Assembly (NCBI RefSeq): GCF_002251755.1
Contig: NZ_NOXT01000116.1
Location: 1 to 64,000 of the forward strand
Origin: Sandarakinorhabdus cyanobacteriorum
Lineage (GTDB): Bacteria; Pseudomonadota; Alphaproteobacteria; Sphingomonadales; Sphingomonadaceae
Direction of reading: 5' to 3'
DNA: 64,000 bases
Under the pieces are notes generated by a model. The model ran no database searches, was not told the DNA's origin, and saw nothing but the letters and a program-made list of their open reading frames with translations. The stretch's first letter is position 1. Every line of letters starts with the position of its first letter. Made by a program: the position numbers and the translations under genes. This document shows positions 33,469 through 42,261 of the stretch, in pieces.

Positions 33469-35190
33469 GTGAACCTGTTTGCCCATTTCACCACCACCGT
33501 CCACGCCGCGCTCGGCCGTCTGGTGGCGGCTGGAACGCTGCCCGATGGCCTGTCGTTTGCCAATGTCGCGGTGGAGCCGCCGCGTGATGCGTCGCATGGC
33601 GATCTGGCCACCAATGCCGCCATGGTGCTGGCCAAGCCGGCGGGCACCAACCCGCGCGCCTTGGCCGAAGCGCTGGCGGCGGAGCTGCGCAGTGCGCCGG
33701 TGATCCTGGCGGCCGATGTGGCGGGGCCAGGCTTCATCAACCTGAAGCTGGCCGACAGCGTGTGGCATGATCAGATCAACGCGATGCTGGGCGCCGGGGC
33801 CGATTATGGCCGCAGCACGGCGGGTGCCGGCAAGCGCATCAACGTCGAATATGTCTCGGCCAATCCCACCGGGCCGATGCACATGGGCCATTGCCGCGGC
33901 GCGGTGGTGGGCGATGCGCTGGCCGGGCTGCTGGCCTTTGCCGGCTGGGATGTGACACGCGAATATTATATCAACGATGCCGGCGGCCAGGTCGATACGC
34001 TCGCCCGCTCTGCCCATCTGCGCTATCGCGAGGCGCTGGGCGAAACCATTGAAATTCCTGAAGGTCTTTATCCGGGCGATTATCTGGTGCCGGTGGGCCA
34101 GGCCTTTGCCGCCGAATTCGGCGATGCCTATGTGAACGCGCCCGAATCCGAATGGCTGGCGCTGTTCCGCACCCGCACCGTTGCCCTGATGATGGAGCGT
34201 ATCCGCGCCGATCTTGCCCTGCTGGGCATCGAGCAGGATATGTTCTTCTCGGAAGCGTCGCTGGGCGCCAGGGTGGGCGAGGCGCTCGACACGCTGAAGG
34301 GCAAGGGCCTGATTTACGAAGGCGTGCTGGAAAAGCCCAAGGGCGAGGCCGCCGACGATTGGGAGCCGCGCCCGCAGACCCTGTTCCGCTCGACCGATTT
34401 CGGCGACGATCAGGACCGGCCGATGATGAAATCGAACGGCAGCTGGACCTATTTTGCCGGCGATGTCGCCTATCACTGGGACAAGCTTACCCGGGGTTTC
34501 GATGCGCTGGTCAACATCTTTGGCGCCGATCATGCCGGCTATGTGAAGCGCATGACGGCGGCGGTGAAGGCGCTGTCGGACGGCAAGGTTCCGCTCGACA
34601 TCAAGATCGTCAATCTGGTGAAGCTGCTGCGCGCCGGCGAGCCGGTGAAAATGTCAAAGCGGGCCGGCACCTTCGTGACGCTGGGCGAGGTGGTGGAGGA
34701 AGTTGGCAAGGATGTGGTGCGCTTTGTCATGCTGACCAAGCGGCCCGAATCGCTGATGGATTTCGATTTCGCCAAGGTGGTGGAGCAGAGCCGCGACAAC
34801 CCGGTCTTCTATGTCCAATATGCCCATGCCCGCATCGCTAGCCTGGGCCGCAAGGTGGCCGAAGCGGGCATCGCCCTGCCGGCACCCGACCTGGCGCTGC
34901 TGGACGGCGATGAGCTGGCGGTGGTGAAGCTGGCGGCGACCTTCCCGCGGCTGGTCGAGCAGGCGGCCGAGGCGCGCGAACCGCACCGCATCGCCTTCTG
35001 GCTGGGCGATCTGGCCGCCGCCTTCCACAGCCAGTGGAATGCCGGCAATGATGATCCCGCCAAACGCTTCGTGCTGGCCGAGCGGCCGGACCTGACGGCG
35101 GCGCGGCTGGCGATGGCGCGGGCGGTGGGCCAGGTGATCCGCACCGGCCTTGGCGTGATTGGTGTTGCCGCTGCCGAGGAGCTGCACTGA
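33469..35190 (+). CDS. argS: arginine-tRNA ligase
   Basis: 573-aa class I synthetase charging tRNA-Arg. The N-terminal Add-1 domain covers about 1-110. The HIGH motif reads HMGH (138-141, in NPTGPMHMGHCRGA) and KMSKR is at 394-398; the DALR anticodon-binding domain ends the protein. The start is GTG at 33469, without a clear ribosome site. It leads a run argS-SPOR-nagZ-scpA-scpB with tiny gaps or overlaps. Confidence 0.95.
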   Translation: MNLFAHFTTTVHAALGRLVAAGTLPDGLSFANVAVEPPRDASHGDLATNAAMVLAKPAGTNPRALAEALAAELRSAPVILAADVAGPGFINLKLADSVWHDQINAMLGAGADYGRSTAGAGKRINVEYVSANPTGPMHMGHCRGAVVGDALAGLLAFAGWDVTREYYINDAGGQVDTLARSAHLRYREALGETIEIPEGLYPGDYLVPVGQAFAAEFGDAYVNAPESEWLALFRTRTVALMMERIRADLALLGIEQDMFFSEASLGARVGEALDTLKGKGLIYEGVLEKPKGEAADDWEPRPQTLFRSTDFGDDQDRPMMKSNGSWTYFAGDVAYHWDKLTRGFDALVNIFGADHAGYVKRMTAAVKALSDGKVPLDIKIVNLVKLLRAGEPVKMSKRAGTFVTLGEVVEEVGKDVVRFVMLTKRPESLMDFDFAKVVEQSRDNPVFYVQYAHARIASLGRKVAEAGIALPAPDLALLDGDELAVVKLAATFPRLVEQAAEAREPHRIAFWLGDLAAAFHSQWNAGNDDPAKRFVLAERPDLTAARLAMARAVGQVIRTGLGVIGVAAAEELH

Positions 35191-35191
35191 G

Positions 35192-36070
35192 ATGGCGAAT
35201 CGCGATGAGGATGCCCCCTGGCTGGCGGAGGCCGCCCCGCTGAACGCCGGGCCGGCGCCGAAACGCGGCTGGCTGAACATCGCGATTGCCGTGCTGGCGC
35301 TGGGCGCGGTGGCGGCGGTGGCGCTGCTGATGCTGCTCGGCCGCAAGGACAATGGCAGCAGCGAAGGCTATATGGAGCCCGACCAGGCCCCGTTGATCGA
35401 AGCCGATCCCGGTCCGTGGAAGGTGCCGCCGGCCGACCGTGCCGGCATGGAGGTGGAAGGCGACGGCGAGGTGATTCACGAGGCAGTGCGCGGCCAGGAT
35501 CTGGGCAGCGTGATCGACATGAGCGCCGTGCCGGAAGAGCCGATCGGCCGCCCGCGTGACCTGTTGCCGCCCGAAACCGGCCCCGCCCCGCCGCCATCGG
35601 CCCCGCCGCTGGCCCAGCCGCCTGCCGCTTCGCCGGCTGCGGCGCCCGCCGGGCAGCCGGTGCAGGTGCAGATGCTGCCGCCCGCCGGGGCCCGGCCGGC
35701 CGCGCCGGTGGCGAAACCGGCTGCCCCGCCGGCGGCAAAGCCCGCGCCGGTTGTGGTGAAGCCGGTGGTGCCGGTGCCGACCAAACCGGCGGCCGCGCCG
35801 CCCAAGCCGGCCGTGCCGCCGCCTGCCGCCGCCAAGCCGGCCACGGGTGCGGTGACCGTGCAGATCGGGGCCTTTTCCAGCGAGGCCAAGGCCGACGAGG
35901 AATGGGCGCGGGTGGCCGGCAAGGCCGGGCTGACCGGCAAGAGCGTGCAGAAATTGACCAACAGCGCCGGCAAGACGCTGTGGCGCGTGCGCGGCCAGGC
36001 GGCCGATGCCGACAAGGCGTGCAAGGCCATCCTCGCGGCCAAGGGCGCGTGTGAAGTGGTGAAGAAATGA
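35192..36070 (+). CDS. SPOR domain-containing membrane protein
   Basis: 292-aa protein. One membrane helix lies at about residues 29-50 (IAIAVLALGAVAAVALLMLL), followed by a long Pro/Ala-rich periplasmic linker (about 120-225). The C-terminal SPOR domain (GAVTVQIGAFSSEAKADEEW to the end) binds denuded septal glycan. It probably acts in cell division or wall remodelling, like FtsN/DedD. It lies 1 bp after argS and overlaps nagZ by 4 bp; the nagZ neighbour fits a peptidoglycan link. Confidence 0.88.
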   Translation: MANRDEDAPWLAEAAPLNAGPAPKRGWLNIAIAVLALGAVAAVALLMLLGRKDNGSSEGYMEPDQAPLIEADPGPWKVPPADRAGMEVEGDGEVIHEAVRGQDLGSVIDMSAVPEEPIGRPRDLLPPETGPAPPPSAPPLAQPPAASPAAAPAGQPVQVQMLPPAGARPAAPVAKPAAPPAAKPAPVVVKPVVPVPTKPAAAPPKPAVPPPAAAKPATGAVTVQIGAFSSEAKADEEWARVAGKAGLTGKSVQKLTNSAGKTLWRVRGQAADADKACKAILAAKGACEVVKK

Positions 36071-37110
36071 TGCAGCCGGTGTTTTTCGGCCTGACTGGCC
36101 TGACGCTGTCGGCCGATGAGGTGGCACTGTTCAAGGCGGCGGACCCGGCCGGCTACATATTGTTCAAGCGCAACATCGACACGCCCGACCAGGTGCGGGC
36201 GCTCACCGCGTCGCTGCGCGATCTGGCCGGGCGCGATGTGCCGATCCTGATCGATCAGGAAGGCGGCCGGGTGGCGCGGCTGCGGCCGCCGCACTGGCCG
36301 GAATTTCCGCCCGGTGAGGTGTTTGGCCGCCTGTATGACAAGGCGCCGATCACTGCGATCGAGGCGTGCCGGCTGAACGCGCTGGCGCTGGCGGCGCTGC
36401 TCCGGGATCTGGGCATCAATGTCGATTGCCTGCCGCTGCTCGACGTGCGCGACCCCGGCGGCCACGACATCATCGGCGACCGCAGCTTCGGCACCGAGCC
36501 GCTGGTGGTCGCCGCGCTGGGCAAGGCGGTGCTGGATGGCTTTCAGGCCGGCGGCATCTGCGGGGTGGTGAAGCATATCCCCGGCCATGGCCGCGCCCGG
36601 GCGGACAGCCATCTGGAACTGCCGGTTGTGACGACCAGCCGCGAAGAGCTGGAGCGGGATTTCATCCCCTTCCGCCGGCTGGCGAACGCGCCGATGGCGA
36701 TGACGGCGCACATCACCTACACCGCGCTGGATGCGGAGCGCTGCGCAACGCTGTCACCGGCGGTGATCGATTTCATCCGGCAGGATATCGGCTTTGGCGG
36801 GCTGTTGATGTCGGACGATCTGGGCATGCACGCGCTGGGCAATCCGCAATCGGGCGGCTATCCGCTGGGCAGCAACGCGCTGGCCGATTTCGGCGCCCGG
36901 GCGCTGGCCAGCATCGATGCCGGTTGTGATATCGCCCTGCATTGTTCGGGCGATTTCGCCGAGATGCGCTCGATTGTCGAAGCCGCGCCGGTGATGGGGG
37001 CGGCGGCTGCCGCGCGGTTGGCCGCCGCCATGGCCTGGATGGGCAGCGGGGATGACACGCCGGTGGCCGAATGGGCCGCCGCGCGCGATGCGCTGCTGGC
37101 GCTTGCATGA
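36067..37110 (+). CDS. nagZ: beta-N-acetylhexosaminidase NagZ
   Basis: 347-aa cytoplasmic glycoside hydrolase family 3 enzyme that removes GlcNAc from anhydro-muropeptides in wall recycling. The mobile loop with catalytic His is KHIPGHGRARADSH. The nucleophile Asp is in LLMSDDLGMHALG (Asp250 or 251). ILIDQEGGRVARLR lies near the N-terminus. It overlaps both the SPOR gene and scpA by 4 bp (ATGA). Complete and of normal length. Confidence 0.94.
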   Translation: MMQPVFFGLTGLTLSADEVALFKAADPAGYILFKRNIDTPDQVRALTASLRDLAGRDVPILIDQEGGRVARLRPPHWPEFPPGEVFGRLYDKAPITAIEACRLNALALAALLRDLGINVDCLPLLDVRDPGGHDIIGDRSFGTEPLVVAALGKAVLDGFQAGGICGVVKHIPGHGRARADSHLELPVVTTSREELERDFIPFRRLANAPMAMTAHITYTALDAERCATLSPAVIDFIRQDIGFGGLLMSDDLGMHALGNPQSGGYPLGSNALADFGARALASIDAGCDIALHCSGDFAEMRSIVEAAPVMGAAAAARLAAAMAWMGSGDDTPVAEWAAARDALLALA

Positions 37111-37883
37111 GCGAGGCGGAGGATTTCAGCGAGCCCGTGCGCGCCGCCGTGGCGCCGGGCACGCTGATCCTGCAGCTGGGCAGCTGGGAAGGCCCGCTTG
37201 ACCTGCTGCTCACCCTGGCGCGGGCGCAAAAGGTTGATCTGGCGCAGATTTCGATCCTGGCGCTGGTCGATCAATATCTGGACTTCATCCGGGAGGCCAA
37301 GGCGCTGAGCCTGGAGTTGGCCGCCGATTACCTCGTCATGGCGGCCTGGCTGGCGTACCTCAAAAGCCTGCTGCTGCTGCCCAAGGACCCGGAGGCCGAG
37401 CCCGATCCGGCCGAGATGGCGCTGAAGCTGCAGTTCCAGCTGCAGCGGCTGGAGGCGATGCGCGAGGCCGGGCAAAAGCTGCTGGCCCGCCCGCAGCTGG
37501 GCTGGGACATGTTCCGCCGGCCCAACCCGGAAGGTTTGGCCGAGGAACGGCGCGCGGTGTATGACTGCAGCTATTACGAGCTGATCACCGCCTATGGCGC
37601 CATCACCGCGCGGCGGACGAAATCGGTGCATGTGGTGCGGCGGCGGCCGGTGATGGCGCTGGATGAGGCGATGGAGCGGCTGGAGCATCTCTTGGGCCGC
37701 AGCCTCGATTGGACCGAGCTGTCCCGCTTCCTGCCCAGCGATCTGGTGGACGAATCCTATGCCCGGTCGGTGCTGGCATCCAGCTTTGTCGCCGCGCTGG
37801 AACTGACCCGGCAAGGCAAGGCGACCCTGAGCCAGGGCGCTGCCTTTGCCCCCATCCTGCTGAAGGCCCGGACTGATGGATGA
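37107..37883 (+). CDS. scpA: segregation and condensation protein A
   Basis: 258-aa kleisin of the SMC-ScpAB condensin. The N-terminal SMC-head-binding part has WEGPLDLLLTLARAQKVDLA and ISILALVDQYLDFI. The middle is acidic and the C-terminal winged helix binds the second SMC head. I use the ATG at 37107, which overlaps the nagZ stop as ATGA. scpB overlaps its end by 8 bp. The nagZ-scpA-scpB order is common in alphaproteobacteria; the tatA/tatB genes that often follow are absent here. Confidence 0.93.
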   Translation: MSEAEDFSEPVRAAVAPGTLILQLGSWEGPLDLLLTLARAQKVDLAQISILALVDQYLDFIREAKALSLELAADYLVMAAWLAYLKSLLLLPKDPEAEPDPAEMALKLQFQLQRLEAMREAGQKLLARPQLGWDMFRRPNPEGLAEERRAVYDCSYYELITAYGAITARRTKSVHVVRRRPVMALDEAMERLEHLLGRSLDWTELSRFLPSDLVDESYARSVLASSFVAALELTRQGKATLSQGAAFAPILLKARTDG

Positions 37884-38454
37884 AACTGGCGATCTGGCGC
37901 TGACCCGCGCGCTGGAGGCGATCCTGTTTGCCGCCGAAGCGCCGATGACGCTGGCCGAACTGACGCGGCATGTCGGCGAGCGCGGCGATCTGCTGCCCAG
38001 CTTGCGGGCGCTGGCCGAATCCTATGCCCCGCGCGGGATCAACCTGGTGGAGCGCGGCGGGCGCTGGCAGTTCCAGACCGCGCCTGATCTGGGCCATTAT
38101 CTGCGCACGTCCCGCGAAACCGTGAAAAAGCTTTCCCGCGCCGCGGTCGAGACGCTGGCGGTGATTGCCTATCACGAGCCGGTGACGCGCCCGGAAATCG
38201 AGGAGATTCGCGGTGTTGCGGTCTCGGGCGGCACCATCGATGTGCTGATGGAGGCGGGCTGGGTGCGCCCGGCCGGCCGCCGCGAAACGCCGGGGCGGCC
38301 GCTGCAATATGCCACCACGCCGGAATTTCTGGCGCATTTCAACCTCGCCACACGGCGCGATCTGCCCGGCCTGGCTGATCTGAAGGCCGCCGGCCTGCTG
38401 GATCGTGAGCCGCCGCGCGAGCTGCCGCTGCCGCTGGGTGGGCGCGAGGAATAG
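37876..38454 (+). CDS. scpB: segregation and condensation protein B
   Basis: 192-aa condensin subunit with two winged-helix domains that dimerises and holds ScpA. LTRALEAILFAAEAPMTLAEL at the N-terminus and LSRAAVETLAVIAYHEPVTRPEIEEIRGV in the middle are family hallmarks, followed by GRPLQYATTPEFLAHF. It overlaps scpA by 8 bp. A palindromic repeat lies between its stop and the convergent trcR gene. Confidence 0.93.
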   Translation: MDETGDLALTRALEAILFAAEAPMTLAELTRHVGERGDLLPSLRALAESYAPRGINLVERGGRWQFQTAPDLGHYLRTSRETVKKLSRAAVETLAVIAYHEPVTRPEIEEIRGVAVSGGTIDVLMEAGWVRPAGRRETPGRPLQYATTPEFLAHFNLATRRDLPGLADLKAAGLLDREPPRELPLPLGGREE

Positions 38455-38473
38455 GAAGCTTATGCGCCGCCGG

Positions 38474-38540
38474 AGAGGGCCGTGCTTGCCGGCCCCCTCC
38501 GTCACGCTTCGCGTGCCACCTCCCCCAGCGGGGGAGGATC
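38474..38540. repeat. palindromic intergenic repeat, family B, copy 3
   Basis: Contains CCTCCCCC-AGC-GGGGGAGG (38519-38537), then GATC, preceded by CCCCCTCCGTCACGCTTCGC as in the right half of copy 1. It lies between the convergent scpB and trcR genes and could act as a two-way terminator. Confidence 0.75.
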
Positions 38541-38546
38541 AAGGGC

Positions 38547-39209
38547 TTACTTCTTGAAGAGGGTTTCCGCCGTCAGCGCTTCGGTCGGGATGGTGCCAAC
38601 CGCGTGGCGTTCGGCCTGCAGCTGGTTGATCAGGGCGGCGCGCTGGGCTTCGGCCTTTTCCGGGTCCACGCTGGTATCGATGCCGGCCTTCTTGGCGGCG
38701 GTGGCGACCATGGCGTCCAGCTCGCGCTGGCTGGCCAGGCCCAGCGTCACCGGATCGCGCGCCTGCAGATTGGCATAGTTCCAGTGGCTCTTGTCGCGGA
38801 TGGCGGCAATCGTCGTCTTGGTGGTGCCGATCAGCTTGGAAATCTGCGCATCGGTGATTTCCGGGTGATTCTTGATGATCCACAGGATGCCGTCCGGCTT
38901 GTCCTGCCGCTTCGACACCGGGGTGTAGCGCGGGCCCGAAGTGCGGCGGGCCTGTTCCGGCAGGCGCGCGATGCGCAGCACATGATCCGGATTCGCCTCG
39001 CCCTTGGCCAGCTCTTCCTTGGTCAGCTCGCCGGCGCGAATGGGATCGCGGCCCTTCAGCTTGGTGGCGGCGGTGTCATCGGCGATGGCCTGGATTTCCA
39101 GGATGTGCAGACCGCAGAATTCGGCGATCTGCGAGAAGGTCAGGCCGGTTTCGTCGACCAGCCAGGCGGCGGTGGCGTGGGGCATCAGCGGCAGGTTGGC
39201 AGCGGCCAT
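38547..39209 (-). CDS. trcR: TrcR-type cell-cycle transcriptional regulator (DUF1013)
   Basis: 220-aa DUF1013 protein, an alphaproteobacterial family named TrcR for a role in cell-cycle transcription. Helix-turn-helix-like stretches are visible: LVDETGLTFSQIAEFCGLHILEIQAIAD near the N-terminus and ITDAQISKLIGTTKTTIAAIR in the middle. YTPVSKRQDKPDGILWIIKNHPE is strongly typical. The start is the ATG at 39209 with AGGAG upstream; the longer frame lacks conservation. It is divergent from kynU. Confidence 0.88.
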   Translation of the reverse strand: MAAANLPLMPHATAAWLVDETGLTFSQIAEFCGLHILEIQAIADDTAATKLKGRDPIRAGELTKEELAKGEANPDHVLRIARLPEQARRTSGPRYTPVSKRQDKPDGILWIIKNHPEITDAQISKLIGTTKTTIAAIRDKSHWNYANLQARDPVTLGLASQRELDAMVATAAKKAGIDTSVDPEKAEAQRAALINQLQAERHAVGTIPTEALTAETLFKK

Positions 39210-39327
39210 GATCGTGGCTCCTGGTTCGGCGGGCGCGGGCCCGGAAATGGAAACAGCCGCCCCGGGGGGGACGGCTGGACAGGGGGACTTGTAATGGAGG
39301 GCGGGCTGTGGCGCAAGGGCGGCCGAT

Positions 39328-40548
39328 ATGCAGCCCACGCCCGCACAGCTTGCCGCCCTTGATGCGGCCGATCCCCTAGCCCACGCCCGTGGCCGGTTCC
39401 GGCTGCCCGAAGGCCTCGTCTATCTGGACGGCAATTCGCTGGGGCCATTGCCGGCCGCCCTGCCCGATGCGCTGGCGGCAACCGTGGCGGGGGAATGGGG
39501 CGATGGGCTGATCCGCAGCTGGAATGATGCCGGCTGGATCGATCTGCCGGTGCAGCTGGGCGCGGCCATCGCGCCGATCGTCGGCGCAGAGCCGGACAGC
39601 GTTGTGGCCTGCGATTCGGTCAGCCTCAACCTGTTCAAGCTGGCCAGCGCGGCGCTTGGCCTGCGGCCGGGCCGGCGCACCATCCTGATGGAGGCGGATG
39701 ATTTCCCCACCGATGCCTATGTGATGCAGGGCCTGGCCCGGCTGGCTGGTGTCACCCTGAAACGCGTCCCGCGCGCCGATCTGCTGGCCGCGCTGAACGA
39801 TGATGTGGCGCTGCTGCTGCTCACCCACGCCCATTATGTGACCGGCCATGTCCATGACATGGCGGCGATGAACGCGGCGGCTCATGCCGTCGGCGCGCTC
39901 ACCCTGTGGGATTTGTCGCATTCGGCCGGCGCGCTGGTGGTGCGGCTGGATGCGGATGGTGCTGATTTCGCGGTGGGCTGTGGCTACAAATATCTGAACG
40001 GTGGGCCCGGCGCCCCGGCCTTTGCCTATCTGGCGCGGCGGCATTGGGATGCGGCGCTGCCGGCGCTCACCGGCTGGATGGGGCACGCGGCACCGTTCGA
40101 TTTTGCCGGGGATTATGCGCCGGCGGCCGGCGCCCGCCGCCTGCTCACCGGCACGCCGCCGATCCTGGCCATGCGCGCGCTGGAAGCCGGGGTCGCCACA
40201 TTTGCCGGCATCGATCTTGCGCAAGCCGAGGCCAAGTCGCGCGCGCTGGTGCATCTGTTTGCCGATGGCGCCGCCGGCCTGCCCGGCGTGACGGTGGATG
40301 CGCCGCCAGCCGGCCGCCACGCCGCCCATGTCATCATCCGCCATCCCCAGGCCCGCCGCGTGATGGCCGCCCTGATCGCCCGCGGCGTGGTTGGTGACAT
40401 GCGGCCGCCCGATGCCATGCGCTTCGGCTTTCCGGCGCTCACCACCCGTTATGCCGATGTTGGCCTGGCGCTGGCGGCGTTGCAGGCCGTGCTGGCCAGC
40501 GGGGAATGGCAGGACGAGCGCTTTGCGCCGCGCGGGATGGTCAGCTGA
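39328..40548 (+). CDS. kynU: kynureninase
   Basis: 406-aa PLP enzyme cleaving kynurenine (or 3-hydroxykynurenine) to anthranilate (or 3-hydroxyanthranilate) and alanine. YLDGNSLGPLP lies at the N-terminus, WDLSHSAGAL carries the PLP-binding Asp, and the Schiff-base Lys is in CGYKYLNGGPGAPAF. Neither tryptophan dioxygenase nor kynurenine formamidase is beside it, so the rest of the pathway must be elsewhere or absent. A hairpin repeat separates it from the convergent quinone oxidoreductase gene. Confidence 0.93.
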   Translation: MQPTPAQLAALDAADPLAHARGRFRLPEGLVYLDGNSLGPLPAALPDALAATVAGEWGDGLIRSWNDAGWIDLPVQLGAAIAPIVGAEPDSVVACDSVSLNLFKLASAALGLRPGRRTILMEADDFPTDAYVMQGLARLAGVTLKRVPRADLLAALNDDVALLLLTHAHYVTGHVHDMAAMNAAAHAVGALTLWDLSHSAGALVVRLDADGADFAVGCGYKYLNGGPGAPAFAYLARRHWDAALPALTGWMGHAAPFDFAGDYAPAAGARRLLTGTPPILAMRALEAGVATFAGIDLAQAEAKSRALVHLFADGAAGLPGVTVDAPPAGRHAAHVIIRHPQARRVMAALIARGVVGDMRPPDAMRFGFPALTTRYADVGLALAALQAVLASGEWQDERFAPRGMVS

Positions 40549-40559
40549 ACCCTCACCCT

Positions 40560-40606
40560 CCCACCGCGTGGCGGTGGGCCCCTCCCTCTCCCCCTGGGGG
40601 AGAGGG
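40560..40606. repeat. double hairpin between convergent genes
   Basis: Two GC-rich hairpins in tandem: CCCACCGC-GTG-GCGGTGGG (40560-40578) and an 11-bp stem CCCTCTCCCCC with GGGGGAGAGGG (40584-40606). They sit in the kynU / quinone oxidoreductase gap. No T-run follows, so they may be rho-assisted or structural rather than simple terminators. Confidence 0.65.
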
Positions 40607-40608
40607 GT

Positions 40609-41604
40609 TCAGAGGCTGAGCACGATCTTGCCCACATGCGCGCCGGCCTCCATGCGGCGGTGCGCGTCGGCGGCTTCGGCCAGCGGAAAGACCCTGTCGG
40701 TCACCGGCGTGAGGCGGCCGGCGGCGAAGGCTGGCCAGATCACGCCTTCCAGCGTTTCGGCAATCGCCTGCTTGAAGGCCACCGTGCGTGGCCGCAGCAT
40801 CGAACCCGTCAGCACCAGCCGCTTGCGCATCACTTGGGCCAGGTTCACCTCCGCCGTTGGCCCGCGCTGGAAGGCGATGCTGACGTGGCGGCCATCGTCG
40901 GCCAGGCAGGCGATGTTCTTCGGCAGATAATCGCCGCCCACCATGTCCAGCACGATATCCACGCCCTTGCCGCCGGTCAGCGCCAGCGCCTCGGCGGCGA
41001 AATCCTGGGTGCGGTAATTGATGGCATGCGCGGCCCCATGGGCAAGCGCGGCCGCGCATTTGTCATCGCTGCCGCAGGTGGCGATCGCGGTCAGGCCGAT
41101 TTCCTGCGCCAGTTGCAGGGCAGTGATGCCAATGCCGCTGGTGCCACCGTGGACAAGCAAGGTTTCCCCCGGCCTTGCATGGCCACGGTCCATCACGCTG
41201 GACCAGACGGTGAACCAGGTTTCCGGCAGCCCGGCGGCATCGGTCATCGCCATGCCGGCCGGCACCGGCAGACATTGCTCGGCCGGCGCCACGCAATATT
41301 CGGCATAGCCGCCGCCTGCCACCAGCGCGCACACCGCATCACCGGGGCGCCAGCGCGTGACATTCTCCCCCACCGCCACCACGGTGCCGGCGATTTCCAG
41401 CCCCATGATCGTCGGCGTGCCGGGCTGCATCGGATACAGGCCCAGCCGCTGCAGCACATCGGGCCGGTTCACCCCGGCGGCTGCCACCTTCACCAGCACA
41501 TCGCCGGGGCCGGGCTGAGGCACGGGGCGCGAAACCGGCACCAGCACCTCCGGCCCTCCGGGTGCTGCGGGATCGATGGCGGTCATGTGGCTGGGAATGG
41601 TCAT
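40609..41604 (-). CDS. PIG3-like NAD(P)H quinone oxidoreductase
   Basis: 331-aa zinc-free medium-chain dehydrogenase/reductase. GLEIAGTVVAVGENV, the cofactor loop LLVHGGTSGIGITALQLAQ and the C-terminal RRMEAGAHVGKIVLSL match the PIG3 subfamily (quinone oxidoreductase, TP53I3-like). It reduces quinones and other electrophiles using NADPH. It is divergent from a MarR-type gene, with an operator palindrome (41649-41665) in between, so it is probably induced by the same signal. The ATG at 41604 or an internal one at 41586 may start it. Confidence 0.9.
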   Translation of the reverse strand: MTIPSHMTAIDPAAPGGPEVLVPVSRPVPQPGPGDVLVKVAAAGVNRPDVLQRLGLYPMQPGTPTIMGLEIAGTVVAVGENVTRWRPGDAVCALVAGGGYAEYCVAPAEQCLPVPAGMAMTDAAGLPETWFTVWSSVMDRGHARPGETLLVHGGTSGIGITALQLAQEIGLTAIATCGSDDKCAAALAHGAAHAINYRTQDFAAEALALTGGKGVDIVLDMVGGDYLPKNIACLADDGRHVSIAFQRGPTAEVNLAQVMRKRLVLTGSMLRPRTVAFKQAIAETLEGVIWPAFAAGRLTPVTDRVFPLAEAADAHRRMEAGAHVGKIVLSL

Positions 41605-41648
41605 GGCTGCACCATGCCAGCCCGGCAGCGACGGTCAATGCTTGCAGA

Positions 41649-41665
41649 ATATGCGCGGCGCACAT
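41649..41665. promoter_or_regulatory. MarR operator palindrome, site 1
   Basis: ATATGC-GCGGC-GCACAT, extended to ATAT, between the divergent quinone oxidoreductase and MarR genes, 11 bp before the MarR ATG. It matches sites 2 and 3 (ATATGC-N5-GCATAT type), pointing to autoregulation and control of both genes. Confidence 0.72.
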
Positions 41666-41676
41666 ATATCGCTGGC

Positions 41677-42183
41677 ATGAGCAACGATGATCTGGCCAAC
41701 CAGCTGGGCGCACTGGCGCTTGCCCTTGCCGACGACATGCGGGCCGCGGCGGAAACGGCGGCCGGAGAGCCTGGCCCGGCGGCTGCCGCGCTGGTGCTTG
41801 CCGGCCATGTGCCCGATCTCAGCATCGCGGCACTAGCGCCGGCGGTGGGCCTGTCCCACCCCGGTGCGGTGCGGCTGGTGGACCGGCTGGTCGCCGATGG
41901 GCTGATGCAGCGGCAGCCATCGCCGCAGGATCGCCGCGCTGTGCAGCTCCAGCTCACCCCGGCGGGCCGCGCGCGGGCGATGGCGGTGCAGGCGGCCCGC
42001 ACCGCGCCGCTGCGCCAGCTGGTGGCGATGCTCGATCCCGGCGAAACCGATGTGCTGGCCGGGGCGGTGGCCCGCCTGCTGGCAGCGCGGGTGGAGAGCA
42101 TGGCCGACGCGCTGCGCCTGTGCCGCCTGTGTGACCATGATCGCTGTGACAACTGCCCGGCGGAGCGGGCGCTGCCCGCATAG
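41677..42183 (+). CDS. MarR-family regulator with C-terminal cysteine cluster
   Basis: 168-aa winged-helix regulator. The DNA-binding part includes LSIAALAPAVGLSHPGAVRL, RLVADGLMQR and the wing DRRAVQLQLTPAG. The C-terminus has Cys149, Cys152, Cys157 and Cys160 in CRLCDHDRCDNC (C-x2-C-x4-C-x2-C), a likely metal- or redox-sensing site. The ATG at 41677 starts the conserved part. Palindromes of one consensus flank the gene on both sides, and a quinone reductase and an RclC-like protein adjoin, so an oxidant or electrophile sensor is the best guess. Confidence 0.85.
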   Translation: MSNDDLANQLGALALALADDMRAAAETAAGEPGPAAAALVLAGHVPDLSIAALAPAVGLSHPGAVRLVDRLVADGLMQRQPSPQDRRAVQLQLTPAGRARAMAVQAARTAPLRQLVAMLDPGETDVLAGAVARLLAARVESMADALRLCRLCDHDRCDNCPAERALPA

Positions 42184-42184
42184 T

Positions 42185-42201
42185 ATATGCGTGACGCATA
42201 T
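42185..42201. promoter_or_regulatory. MarR operator palindrome, site 2
   Basis: ATATGC-GTGAC-GCATAT, perfect through ATATGCGT/ACGCATAT. It begins right after the MarR stop codon and lies upstream of the RclC-like gene. It is the best of three copies of the same dyad. Confidence 0.78.
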
Positions 42202-42228
42202 TTAATTTGGTGAGCCGACAGGGAAGAT

Positions 42229-42245
42229 ATATGCTTGGCGCATCT
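42229..42245. promoter_or_regulatory. MarR operator palindrome, site 3
   Basis: ATATGC-TTGGC-GCATCT, one mismatch between arms, 44 bp (four helical turns) after site 2 and just before the ribosome site of the RclC-like gene. Binding here would block its promoter or initiation. Confidence 0.68.
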
Positions 42246-42261
42246 TTTTTGGAGATGTGCC

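Noticed and set aside
40636-41676. N-terminal extension of the MarR frame (open from 40636)
   Set aside because: The upstream 347 codons lie opposite the quinone oxidoreductase gene; the MarR fold begins at 41677 and the operator lies just before it.
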